Source: Methanolobus profundi (lineage in GTDB: Archaea; Halobacteriota; Methanosarcinia; Methanosarcinales; Methanosarcinaceae). From it: a DNA stretch of 64,000 nucleotides. Where the stretch lies: NCBI RefSeq assembly GCF_900114835.1, contig NZ_FOUJ01000004.1, positions 62,001 to 126,000 of the forward strand. The letters run 5' to 3'. Below, in pieces: positions 44,990 to 53,838 of the stretch (positions are counted from its first letter, which is position 1; each line of letters starts with the position of its first letter). The notes below the pieces were generated by a model. It was given only the letters and a program-made list of their open reading frames with translations, was not told the origin of the DNA and made no database searches. The position numbers were made by a program, and so were the translations under genes.

Positions 44990-46081
44990 ATGGGATTACA
45001 TGAGGATATACAGGAAGTTGAAGAGGAGATCAGAAAGACTCCCTACAACAAAGCGACATCACACCACATAGGTAGATTGAAGGCAAAACTTGCACGTCTG
45101 CGTGATGAGGTTGTCAAGAAAGCCTCAAGTAAAGGAGGTGGAGATGGATACTCTGTTAGAAAATCAGGGGACGCCACAGTAACACTTGTAGGTTTCCCTT
45201 CCGTTGGTAAATCCACCCTGCTAAACAAGCTTACTGGTGCCGAGTCTGAGGTCGGTGCCTATGAATTCACTACTCTTGATGTCATCCCTGGTGTACTTGA
45301 ATATAACAATGCTACCATTCAGATACTTGATGTACCTGGATTGGTCAAGGGAGCTGCCAGTGGCAGAGGCCGTGGAAGAGAGGTTATAGCGGTTGTCAGG
45401 AACTGTGACCTTGTAGTATTCATTCTTGATGTGTTCCAGAATTATCATCATGACGTTCTTACACAGGAACTGTATGATGCAGGTATCCGTCTTAACCAGA
45501 AGGAACCAGATGTAGTAATTAAAAGACAGGACCGTGGCGGAGTCACTATCAGCAGTACCATGGACCTTGAGTTGTCAGAAGATCTTATCAAAGCCGTACT
45601 TAATGACTACAAGATACACAACGCCCACGTACTTATCAGGGATAATATCAATGTGGACCAGCTCATCGATGCCATCATGGGTAACAGGGTCTTCATACCT
45701 GCTGTTATTGTGGTCAACAAGGTGGACATGGCAGATGAGTTCGTACTGCAAAAATGCAGAGAAGAATACCCTGATGCAACATATATTTCAGCTGACAAAG
45801 AGCAGAACCTTGAAGCTGTTAAGGAAGTTATATATGAAGCTCTTGACTTTATCCGTATATATCTCAAACCACAGGGAGGACCTGCGGATCTGGAAGAGCC
45901 ACTTATCGTCCGTAACGGCGTTACTGTAGGCGATATATGTGACCACCTGCACCGTGATTTCAGGAGGAAGTTCAGATATTCACAGGTATGGGGAGCTTCC
46001 GCAAAACACCCCGGTCAGAGAGCAGGACTTGACCATGTGCTCAAGGATAAGGATCTGTTAACACTTATCATTGCAAAATGA
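44990..46081 (+). CDS. DRG-family GTPase
   Basis: Predicted 363 residues. Order: helical N-terminus, G domain with G1 GFPSVGKST (about 66-74), G3 DVPGLVKGAASGRGRGREV, G4 NKVD at about 244, an inserted S5D2L-like segment after G3, and a C-terminal TGS domain (about 290-362: RNGVTVGDICDHLH...). This matches archaeal and eukaryotic DRG (developmentally regulated GTP-binding) proteins, Obg relatives linked to ribosomes. The substrate is GTP; the exact role in archaea is not settled. Confidence 0.92.
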   Translation: MGLHEDIQEVEEEIRKTPYNKATSHHIGRLKAKLARLRDEVVKKASSKGGGDGYSVRKSGDATVTLVGFPSVGKSTLLNKLTGAESEVGAYEFTTLDVIPGVLEYNNATIQILDVPGLVKGAASGRGRGREVIAVVRNCDLVVFILDVFQNYHHDVLTQELYDAGIRLNQKEPDVVIKRQDRGGVTISSTMDLELSEDLIKAVLNDYKIHNAHVLIRDNINVDQLIDAIMGNRVFIPAVIVVNKVDMADEFVLQKCREEYPDATYISADKEQNLEAVKEVIYEALDFIRIYLKPQGGPADLEEPLIVRNGVTVGDICDHLHRDFRRKFRYSQVWGASAKHPGQRAGLDHVLKDKDLLTLIIAK

Positions 46082-46146
46082 TGAGTTAACTGCCTATCCT
46101 GCATAACAAATAAGTATTATTATGCATTTATTCTGCTAATCACAAT

Positions 46147-46219
46147 AGTCCCGTAGGGTAGTGGTCAATCCTTTCGGCCTTTGGAGCCGAAGACGCTGAT
46201 TCGAATTCGGCCGGGACTA
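46147..46219 (+). tRNA. tRNA-Gln (TTG)
   Basis: 73 bases fold as a cloverleaf with perfect acceptor stem AGTCCCG/CGGGACT. The anticodon stem TCGGC/GCCGA has loop CTTTGGA, anticodon TTG. The T-arm is GCTGA-TTCGAAT-TCGGC. No encoded CCA and no intron. Confidence 0.93.
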
Positions 46220-46448
46220 TTATTTTTATTTAACAATATTCATTGGTAGTTTTGGATCATAAACCATACTTAGCAAAGTTATTAAATATTGATCAGTAAA
46301 TACTAACTTACATTGAAGGAATTGGCTTTGTGCATACCTATGATGTATAAGGGCATTAAAAACAACCACAAACAATCCTCATTTATTTAATTATATATGA
46401 ATTGGTTGCAAATTGATCATTGATGAAGCACACAGGTACGAGGCATAT

Positions 46449-46814
46449 ATGAGAGAAGTTACAAAAGTATTACTGCTTCTCAAGGACATGGTCTACGAAA
46501 GTACCAGCCCCATGGAAATCCTTCGGTTTGCGAATTACTATTGCAATAAAGACCTTGATGTAGTGATCATCATATTCGGTCCAATGGGTGTCATCCTTGG
46601 AAAAGCAGATAAATGCGGAGTTCCTGCCTACGATGACAAGATAAGGGAATGTATGGAAATGGGTGTACAATTCAAGTGCTGCAAACTTGGAGCATCCATT
46701 ATAGGAATGAAAGAGGAAGAGCTTATCCCTGGTATTGAGCTCATCGAATCGCAGGAGATAGCAGAAATGCTTCTGGAATACTGTAGTGAAGGACAATTAA
46801 TCGTTACATTATAG
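46449..46814 (+). CDS. DsrE-like small protein
   Basis: Predicted 121 residues from the ATG at 46449, with GAGG 5 bases upstream; a TTG upstream adds 12 unlikely residues. The fold pattern (YYCNKDLDVVIIIFGPMGVILG, then MGVQFKCCKLGASIIGM) is that of DsrE/DsrF-like proteins, which act in sulfur transfer through a conserved Cys; two adjacent Cys are present at this site (KCCKLG). The role here is inferred: cytoplasmic sulfur relay or an uncharacterised relative. Confidence 0.7.
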   Translation: MREVTKVLLLLKDMVYESTSPMEILRFANYYCNKDLDVVIIIFGPMGVILGKADKCGVPAYDDKIRECMEMGVQFKCCKLGASIIGMKEEELIPGIELIESQEIAEMLLEYCSEGQLIVTL

Positions 46815-47095
46815 TATGATCCATGGTGCCCTCAAACCAGAATAGACATGAGGCCTACTTGCTCATAATGTGTGTTAATTCAGTGTACTACCAATTTTCT
46901 GTATCTGCTCAGGTTACCTTATTGATTATTCTTGCCATGAACTGCCCTATATGAATACAGACCCCTATACCAGAGTGAAATTGTTGAGTAGAGTGAATTC
47001 AATGTTCAGTTGAACTATGTCAGATACATCCAAAGTTTAACATTCAAAAACAATAAGATGATCAAAGAGTTGCTAAAAATAGAAATGGTGTGAAG

Positions 47096-49495
47096 TTAAT
47101 CACACCTTGTCCAGCCACATGCTGAACAACTTCTACATCCATCGATACGTCTTATGGCTTCACCACATTCCGGGCAAACACCCTTCAATGAGGTCTGTAC
47201 TTTAATTGTCTTTTGAGCACTTTTTGGTGCTGCAATTGCTTTTCTCACATTGCCTGAAGCAGGATCTTGTGTCAACGACCTGATATAATTGGCCACGATC
47301 GAAGGACATGACTTACCATCGGTATCACGGCCTTTACATGCATCACATTGGATCTTACTCCAGTGATGTGTCAGACTCTTGATATTCGCTCTTCCCTGCA
47401 ATGCAAGTGAGACGGTGATTGCAAGTGCAGCAGAATGAGCCTTACATCCACCGCCTACTGTGGTCATGAACAACTCCCAGAGGATCGCATCGTCACCATC
47501 ATTTATTGGATTCTCGAACGATTTACAATATAGTTCACCACACCCGGTTGTGAACTTTGTCCTTTTACCGTTCACAGTTTCCTTTGGATGCAGGTCAATT
47601 TTGGTATTGTAATCCAGTCTGAAGAGATTCACCCTCTGAAGAAGCTCACACTTCTCTTCAGGAGAGAGATCCACCATTGCAGAAGCAAGAGTATCAGGGT
47701 TCATTATGTCGATCTGGGTAGGAGCGATATCCTCTGCAATATCAGCTTCTTCGGCATCCGTATCTCCACATATTTCAAGGAGTTTTATATCATCCTTGCC
47801 TGATTCCTTTGCAGCAACGATAACCTGGTCATCCCTTGAACCATCACGATAAACTGTGAGACCCTTGCAACCGAGCTTCCAGGCCATCATATACAGTTCC
47901 CCGATCTGCTCAGATGTAGCATCATAAGGTAGATTGATGGTCTTTGAGACAGCATTGTCAACATACTTCTGAACTGTAGCCTGCATCTTCACATGGTCTT
48001 CTGGTGAAATATCGAAAGCTGTGACAAAGTATTCTTTCACATGGTCCGGGACCTCGTCCAGGTCCCTAATCTTCAGAGAGGGAGTTGTTCTGAGCTTTTC
48101 CATCAGTTCTTCAGAATAGAAGTCCTCTTCCTTTGCTACCTGCTCAAAGAGAGGATGGACCTGAATGAACTCGCTATCAACGATCTTTCTCTTATACACA
48201 TAATTGAAGTTAGGTTCAATTCCAAATGACACGCCGGCGAATGTTGCAAGCGTACCTGTAGGTGCAATTGTTGTGATCTGACAATTTCTTGGCGTCTTCT
48301 GTGAAGGAAGAGATCCTTGCTGGAACTCGGGGAATGTGCCGAATTCACGGCCAAGCATGTTTGATGTTTCCCATCCAACCTCATCAATGAACTTCATTAC
48401 CTCTCCGACCATTTCACGACCTGCATCACTGTCATACGGTAATTTCATGTACAACAACATGTCTGCAAGTCCCATGACACCTAATCCAATGGGTCTGGTC
48501 TTGTGTGCCATATCATGGATCTCAGTTAATGGGAAATGGTTCACATCTATGACCTTATCGAGGAATGTGACTGCAATTTCAGTGATCTTCCTGAGACGGT
48601 CAAAGTCAATTTCATAGCTGCCGTCTTCTGTAGCTTTTAGCATATTGACCAGGTTTATTGAACCGAGGTTACATACACCGAATGGAATGAAATAGAACTC
48701 ACCACATGGGTTCGATGATCTTATCGCACCAAGATGAGGAACAGGATTTGTGGAATTCACTGCATCAATGAATATCATTCCGGGTTCGCCGGATTCCCAG
48801 GCGTTCTCGCATATGATATCGAATATCTCACGTGCATCCATAAGGACAGTTTCCTTATTATGAGGATTCACCAGTTCAAAATTATCGCCCTTCTCAACAG
48901 CAGCCATGAAAACATCAGATACAGCAACGGACAAATTGAAGTTTGTCATGGTTTTGTCATTCTTCTTACAAAGGATGAAGTCAAGAATATCCGGATGGTC
49001 CACACGGAGAGTGCCCATGTTAGCACCACGCCTCATGCCACCCTGTTTGACCTCTTCTGTAGTTGCATTGATGATCTTCATCCAGCTTAGAGGACCGGAT
49101 GCAACACCATTTGTTGATGATACAGGGGATCCTTTTGGTCTGGTCGAAGAGAAGTCAAAACCAGTTCCTCCACCGCTTTTATGGACAATTGCAGTGTTCT
49201 TGACGGTTTCCATTATTTCAACGATATCATCTTCAACAGGCAGTATGAAACATGCTGAAAGCTGTTGCCTGTCACCGTCTTTACCTGCGTTTGCCAATGT
49301 AGGGGAATTTGGCAGGAAATCAAGGTTGTACATTATGTTAAAGAAGTCCTCAGCTAATTCCTTGTCACCATTTGCTATTACGAATGAGACCCTTTCACAT
49401 AATCCTCTCCAATCCTCCCCTTCATGGTAATACCTTTTACCAAGAATATCTTCAGCAATGGGGCTAAGTGTTTTGCATTGCGTCGTTATTTCCAT
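47096..49495 (-). CDS. nrdJ: adenosylcobalamin-dependent (class II) ribonucleotide reductase
   Basis: Predicted 799 residues; reduces ribonucleotides to deoxyribonucleotides using adenosylcobalamin to start the radical. Landmarks: FLPNSPTLANAG, SACFILPVEDD, GGGTGFDFSSTRPKGS, GGMRRGANMG, the active-site NPCGE at about 261-265 and ATFAGVSFGIEPNF. After about residue 650 comes a TSCPD-type Cys-rich domain (TTGCGELY, GGGCKAHS, CDACKGR), and the last 30 residues are a zinc ribbon (two C-x2-C pairs). No stand-alone radical subunit gene is nearby, as expected for class II. The ATG is preceded by GAGGTGA at a spacing of about 5. Confidence 0.93.
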   Translation of the reverse strand: MEITTQCKTLSPIAEDILGKRYYHEGEDWRGLCERVSFVIANGDKELAEDFFNIMYNLDFLPNSPTLANAGKDGDRQQLSACFILPVEDDIVEIMETVKNTAIVHKSGGGTGFDFSSTRPKGSPVSSTNGVASGPLSWMKIINATTEEVKQGGMRRGANMGTLRVDHPDILDFILCKKNDKTMTNFNLSVAVSDVFMAAVEKGDNFELVNPHNKETVLMDAREIFDIICENAWESGEPGMIFIDAVNSTNPVPHLGAIRSSNPCGEFYFIPFGVCNLGSINLVNMLKATEDGSYEIDFDRLRKITEIAVTFLDKVIDVNHFPLTEIHDMAHKTRPIGLGVMGLADMLLYMKLPYDSDAGREMVGEVMKFIDEVGWETSNMLGREFGTFPEFQQGSLPSQKTPRNCQITTIAPTGTLATFAGVSFGIEPNFNYVYKRKIVDSEFIQVHPLFEQVAKEEDFYSEELMEKLRTTPSLKIRDLDEVPDHVKEYFVTAFDISPEDHVKMQATVQKYVDNAVSKTINLPYDATSEQIGELYMMAWKLGCKGLTVYRDGSRDDQVIVAAKESGKDDIKLLEICGDTDAEEADIAEDIAPTQIDIMNPDTLASAMVDLSPEEKCELLQRVNLFRLDYNTKIDLHPKETVNGKRTKFTTGCGELYCKSFENPINDGDDAILWELFMTTVGGGCKAHSAALAITVSLALQGRANIKSLTHHWSKIQCDACKGRDTDGKSCPSIVANYIRSLTQDPASGNVRKAIAAPKSAQKTIKVQTSLKGVCPECGEAIRRIDGCRSCSACGWTRCD

Positions 49496-49978
49496 TTTTT
49501 CACCTCATATATTTGAACTAACAAGTTCGTGATCTGTACTCCAGCGACCGATCTTCAGCCGTGTAAAGATACTTAACATTCAGACTCGAGTGGAGCTACG
49601 TAATTATTTTAAAAGTGCGCATGTCGTTGAACAAAGTTGCCAGTTCCAGTTTCCGGATATTTATTTTAACAAGGCTGCTACATAGCCAAAGAACATGATC
49701 CGACATTCAAAGTGGCAGAACTATAATTCTTATTTCTAGCCTTCACTTCCTGCCTCCATGCCGAATTCCATCCACCCACATTGGAAACTATAAACGACAA
49801 CAATTGACAGCTCTGGTGCACATAATGACCCATACAATATGGATATAACGGTTGATCCTACCTAGCCTTGAATATCCATTAACAAAAAGTATAGCATTAA
49901 TGAATTCTGACGAATGTATGACAAATAATAAATAAGAGATGATCAGCCTATTAATAGTATAACAAATGGGGTTAGAAC
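49496..49978. promoter_or_regulatory. gene-free divergent region, nrdJ / monoheme-type protein
   Basis: 483 bases without a credible gene. It must hold the nrdJ promoter on the minus strand and the promoter of the gene at 49979 on the plus strand; AT-rich stretches at 49915-49960 fit the latter, and GGGG at about 49969 its ribosome site. No riboswitch or NrdR-like box could be recognised. Confidence 0.45.
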
Positions 49979-50446
49979 ATGAGGTATAAACTAATTACTA
50001 GTGTATTGCTATTGGTAACGATAACTTTGGCAGGTATAACTGTCACGTCAGCAACACCCGATGCTCTCGGGGCCTTCAACCAAACATATAGCGTAGAGGG
50101 GACAGTACTTGATTCATGTGCTACATGTCACACGGAAGATGCCCTGACACCTTATGGAATGGATGTTCTGGCAAGCGGACTGGATTTTGCAGCAACAGAA
50201 GAGACCGACTCTGATGAAGATGGCTTCACAAATATAGAAGAGATCAATGCCCTGACATTTCCGGGAGATGCCGAAGATTATCCTGAGACCATGATGGATG
50301 AAATGGAAGAAGAAGCAGAGGACATGGAGCCTATGGAAGAGGAGGCTGCAAGCGAAGAAACATCTGGTAATCAATCTCCAGGATTTGAAATGGTCTTTGC
50401 AATTGCAGGAATAGCATCAGCTGCATACCTGAAAAGAAGAAGATGA
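49979..50446 (+). CDS. small exported protein with one heme-c motif and PGF-CTERM tail
   Basis: Predicted 155 residues. Signal peptide (about 1-25), a single CXXCH site (Cys47, Cys50, His51), a calcium-binding-like loop DSDEDGFTNIEEI (77-89), an acidic Glu/Met-rich spacer (about 100-128) and a C-terminal SPGF followed by a hydrophobic segment and Lys-Arg-Arg-Arg, the PGF-CTERM archaeosortase signal. So it is probably exported, may bind one covalent heme c, and is anchored on the cell surface. The combination suggests an extracellular electron-transfer or redox-sensing protein, which is inference. It is monocistronic with a strong terminator. Confidence 0.8.
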   Translation: MRYKLITSVLLLVTITLAGITVTSATPDALGAFNQTYSVEGTVLDSCATCHTEDALTPYGMDVLASGLDFAATEETDSDEDGFTNIEEINALTFPGDAEDYPETMMDEMEEEAEDMEPMEEEAASEETSGNQSPGFEMVFAIAGIASAAYLKRRR

Positions 50447-50462
50447 TCAGAAAGATGTCACA

Positions 50463-50500
50463 TCGTTCCGGTAACATTCCGGAACGACCTTTCTTCTAAT
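50463..50500 (+). terminator. terminator after the monoheme-type gene
   Basis: A perfect 9-base stem TCGTTCCGG (50463-50471) / CCGGAACGA (50479-50487) with a 7-base loop, followed by pyrimidine- and T-rich sequence. Confidence 0.65.
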
Positions 50501-50573
50501 TTTTATTGATCCGATCCTATCTCTCTTTTTTCTGTCCCTTAATTAAAATTGGATCGAACATAGTTCCTAAACA

Positions 50574-50879
50574 TTACCTATCATCAATACCCAGTTTCTT
50601 CTTTGCCTCGTCTGACATCTCATCCGGGGTCCACGGGGAATCGAATACGAACTCTACCTCAACATCCTTTACACCCTCAATACCCAGGACCTTGTCCCTT
50701 ACATCATCACCGATCCTCTGGTGCATGGGACAGCCCGGAGTCGTCAGTGTGAGTTTGATGTGGACACTATCCCCTTCTATATCTATTCCCCTGACAAAAC
50801 CCAGGTCAACTATATTGACAGGTATTTCAGGGTCATAACACTCCCGCAGGACATCTATTACTTCTTTCTCTGTGACCAT
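50574..50879 (-). CDS. MIP18 / SufT-like (DUF59) iron-sulfur assembly protein
   Basis: Predicted 101 residues from the ATG at 50879, which has GGAG 8 bases upstream; an ATG at 50903 would add eight residues. The DUF59 pattern DPEIPVNIVDLG and TTPGCPM with its conserved Cys is clear, and the C-terminal FDSPWTPDEMSDEAKKKLG is the PaaD/SufT-type tail. These proteins help deliver or mature Fe-S clusters in the cytoplasm. Single-gene unit. Confidence 0.88.
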   Translation of the reverse strand: MVTEKEVIDVLRECYDPEIPVNIVDLGFVRGIDIEGDSVHIKLTLTTPGCPMHQRIGDDVRDKVLGIEGVKDVEVEFVFDSPWTPDEMSDEAKKKLGIDDR

Positions 50880-51000
50880 AGTTACCACTCCCTGTTCGGT
50901 CATTTATCGACATATCCCTTATTGGAAATTCTGACTGGCATCTATAAAGATGTTTGTGATACGAAATATCAGCCTGACGAAATAGAAAAAATTTCACAAA

Positions 51001-51010
51001 ATATTTATAC
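51001..51010 (+). promoter_or_regulatory. TATA box of a probable leaderless small gene
   Basis: ATATTTATAC is centred about 25 bases before the ATG at 51030, so transcription should begin at or close to that start codon. Confidence 0.45.
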
Positions 51011-51029
51011 AACGTACTCTTCCATTTAT

Positions 51030-51152
51030 ATGGTACGTATGAATGACAGTGGAAGTTCTTCAAGCACTATGAGAATAATGCTTGTGATTCTCTTATATGT
51101 AGCAATGATATTTGTCATGGGGTTAGCTGCAGGATATATGAATCTCAAATGA
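51030..51152 (+). CDS. 40-residue single-pass membrane protein
   Basis: MVRMNDSGSSSSTMRI followed by a hydrophobic helix (about residues 16-36) and a short end (NLK). There is no ribosome site, but a TATA box at the right distance suggests a leaderless mRNA; Met4 is an alternative start. A longer in-frame reading from 50721 runs through the antisense of the MIP18-family gene and is unlikely. Function unknown. Confidence 0.5.
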   Translation: MVRMNDSGSSSSTMRIMLVILLYVAMIFVMGLAAGYMNLK

Positions 51153-51287
51153 TAGCAGTATTATAGACAGCCATTCTACTAACTGGCTAATTATCAGCAT
51201 ACTGAGTTGCTACTATCGTTCTTATTTTCTATTTGAAAGCAAAAATAAACAAATGGAAGCCACAAAGACTTCCAATATCTAAGTTAA

Positions 51288-53219
51288 CTACTGCCTTTTT
51301 ATTTTGGAACAAAACATAGCAAATCCGAACATTGACAATGCAAGTATCATACCGAATCCAGGGGACTCCTCTTCCGCATAGTCCTCTGAGGGTTCCTCAA
51401 GTGGCATTGATTCATCCATTGCTTCCTCGACTTCATTCACAACCATATCCACTACCATTTCCTCATCAGATCCTAGGGAATCGAAATCTTCCATATCTGA
51501 ATCATCTACCTCTGGTTCTTCTACTTGTGGTATCTCCACAAAGAATGATGTGTATGGAGTCACAAAACCATATACTAATGACAGAGCAGTTACCTCGGAG
51601 ACAAGTTCATCGGTCTCGCCTTCGACCTTCATCATATCGAGTTTATCCCTGATAGTATTGTAAGCCCATAGGCGTGGAATGAAACTGTTATCATCCATGG
51701 TCTGAACAGAGAACTTATGCTCAGAGGTATAATCTCCATCTCCGGTGCTGCCATCTGCCACTGCAGTAATGACCGATGCACCCTCATCATAGTTACCCAG
51801 GATAATTGCCTCAGAACCTGCAAAAAGATGATCCTTACCTGTGATAACCACATTCGTGCCTTCATCATAGGTAAACACCAGGTCTGTCACAAGTGGTGTT
51901 GAGATGGTCTCATAGAAATCACTTATACCTGCCGATGCTTCGGAGTTCTCCTCAAAATAGACCGCTATGCCTTTGTTTTCAAGGCTCAGTGCCTGAAGGA
52001 AATTAAAATCATAACTATATTCATTTCCAAAGGCTATGGAGAATATAGCTGCATCCACATTGTTAGCTTCCAGCACGTTCTGCCTGATCACCGCAGTTGA
52101 TGTGACCCCTTCTGTAGGTTCACCATCTGTCAGGAACACTATGACTGGTACATTGTCACTCTTTGCGTAGAACATTTCAAGTGCTTCCACCAGTGCATCA
52201 TTGATATTCGTACCTCCCCATGAATCTGTACCAAGCACCTCTGATGCTGCTTGAGCCTTGTTGTCCTCGTTTGCCATCAGGATCTCGTCACTATATGGCA
52301 TGTCATCCGAATCAAAGAATACTATATTGAAACGGTCATTTTCAGGCAAATCTGTGATGATACTTGAGAATGCTTCTCGCACCTGCTCTATCTTCATGCC
52401 ATCCATTGAACCGGACTTATCTATCACAAAAATGATATCCTTGTTCAGAGGAGAAGTCCCAAGTTCATCGGCAGTGGGTGAGAATATATGCATGAAATAA
52501 CCTGTTCCATTGATCTCATAGAACAGCATCTCACCGTCAGAATCTGTATTCTCAGTTTTGAACACAATGGTCATATCCGAATCCTGCAGACCTTCTGAAG
52601 AATATTCCACCTTTGCACTGTCTGTGGACGGATAGGAAATATCTGTTTCAAGGCCCGGTGTCTCAACACTCAGAATATCGGTGGATGAACTGATATCCAC
52701 AGTAACGCTCAGGTCTTCCACAACATGGTTGCTCTGAAGATATTGCAGATATTCGTACTCATCCATTGTTCTTGCAAGAGCCTGCTCATAGGTGAGTTTC
52801 ACTATGATGCTCTGGTTAGCCTCGAAGTTCAGTGAGTATGAGAAAAGCTCGGTATCTCTTGTTTCCAGCAGACCTGCTGTTCTTCCACTTGATACCGCCT
52901 CTGCGAACTTCTGCTGTGCCTCTTCATTCTCAAGGATGTCAGCCTGATATTCTTCTCCATCTATCGTTATGGAGAATGCCGACATGAAAGCGCCCTCAGG
53001 TATCAGGAACTGGAATTTGTCCGTTACAGATGAATTACCCGTGTTGTCAAGCTTTTCCTCAACGGTGGTAATGGCATAACCATCGTGTATATTGACATCG
53101 ATATTCATATAGTCGGACCCAATGTTCGATTGCGCCAGAGAAGGCACTATCAGCGATACGCATGCTAAAGATATAAGCAACAAAACCATAGCCCTTATAG
53201 AGCTTTTTTTAAGATCCAT
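51288..53219 (-). CDS. VIT and VWA domain surface protein with PGF-CTERM tail
   Basis: Predicted 643 residues from the ATG at 53219; the frame extends six codons upstream with poor starts. Order: signal peptide (about 1-30), VIT domain (about 32-160, with the F-x2-FLIPEGAFMSAFSITIDG core and the EEAQQKFAEAVSSGRTAGL helix), VWA domain (about 260-440) with MIDAS DKSGS (IIFVIDKSGSMDG) and FLTDGEPTEG, a beta-rich region, an acidic Glu/Asp spacer (about 565-615) and SPGF plus hydrophobic segment and basic end, a PGF-CTERM signal. It resembles inter-alpha-trypsin inhibitor heavy-chain-type proteins. A surface binding or matrix role is inferred. Confidence 0.88.
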   Translation of the reverse strand: MDLKKSSIRAMVLLLISLACVSLIVPSLAQSNIGSDYMNIDVNIHDGYAITTVEEKLDNTGNSSVTDKFQFLIPEGAFMSAFSITIDGEEYQADILENEEAQQKFAEAVSSGRTAGLLETRDTELFSYSLNFEANQSIIVKLTYEQALARTMDEYEYLQYLQSNHVVEDLSVTVDISSSTDILSVETPGLETDISYPSTDSAKVEYSSEGLQDSDMTIVFKTENTDSDGEMLFYEINGTGYFMHIFSPTADELGTSPLNKDIIFVIDKSGSMDGMKIEQVREAFSSIITDLPENDRFNIVFFDSDDMPYSDEILMANEDNKAQAASEVLGTDSWGGTNINDALVEALEMFYAKSDNVPVIVFLTDGEPTEGVTSTAVIRQNVLEANNVDAAIFSIAFGNEYSYDFNFLQALSLENKGIAVYFEENSEASAGISDFYETISTPLVTDLVFTYDEGTNVVITGKDHLFAGSEAIILGNYDEGASVITAVADGSTGDGDYTSEHKFSVQTMDDNSFIPRLWAYNTIRDKLDMMKVEGETDELVSEVTALSLVYGFVTPYTSFFVEIPQVEEPEVDDSDMEDFDSLGSDEEMVVDMVVNEVEEAMDESMPLEEPSEDYAEEESPGFGMILALSMFGFAMFCSKIKRQ

Positions 53220-53319
53220 GATAACCACATATCCCAACTAGACTGTCAGTACTTTGTAATGTTATACATAGATCATAAAAAGTGTTTTGGCCAGAGTTCA
53301 AACTGAATGATAAAAATAA

Positions 53320-53838
53320 TTATCTGCAAACTGCATAAAATGCTTTCATAACTACAAAAATCATGAGTATAAAATGGAAAAATAAAAAATACATTGTAAT
53401 AATATAAAATATCAAAAGAACGGTTATGAAAAACGAAAATTTAGTAGAATAAACAATTGTAGGATCAATCCAAGTTCCACCAATTACCACAATAACTAAC
53501 ACTATACCTATTAAAATAGTATAGAATATATTTGCAAATGCTCTTTCTTTCAATGCACTACCCAATGAAGACCTTGTATCCACTGCTTTTAACATAACAG
53601 CAGAATTTATAAGAAAACCAATTATGATTGATGAAAAAGAAATAACGTAGTTAGATTGTTCTAATTTACAGGAAGCTACAAACAAAGGAAACACAGAAAG
53701 CACTACTGCAATTATATAAGGAACAAATATTATCCAAAAGATTATGTGAGAAAGGTGGGCATCTCTTTCTAATTTTGAGTAATTATCCCTTATAATATGT
53801 GAGACATCAAAAATCATTGGACTTTCGTTATTTGTCAT
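53320..53838 (-). CDS. hypothetical membrane protein
   Basis: Predicted 172 residues with four hydrophobic segments (about 30-52, 65-85, 108-128, 138-163). Its ATG overlaps the stop of the gene at 53835 (ATGA), so the two form a coupled pair. Strongly AT-rich. No family recognised. Confidence 0.55.
   Translation of the reverse strand: MTNNESPMIFDVSHIIRDNYSKLERDAHLSHIIFWIIFVPYIIAVVLSVFPLFVASCKLEQSNYVISFSSIIIGFLINSAVMLKAVDTRSSLGSALKERAFANIFYTILIGIVLVIVVIGGTWIDPTIVYSTKFSFFITVLLIFYIITMYFLFFHFILMIFVVMKAFYAVCR

Noticed and set aside
49496-49978. Possible cobalamin riboswitch before the class II ribonucleotide reductase
   Set aside because: No B12-box-like conserved core was seen, and such riboswitches are not expected in archaea.
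50721-51029. Plus-strand open frame running into the small membrane gene
   Set aside because: It is antisense to the clear MIP18-family gene; only the part from 51030 has promoter support and a protein-like composition.
51288-53219. VIT/VWA protein as part of the giant nested-VWA family
   Set aside because: It has a single uninterrupted VWA, a VIT domain and a PGF-CTERM tail, and lacks the Ig, propeller and split-VWA parts.
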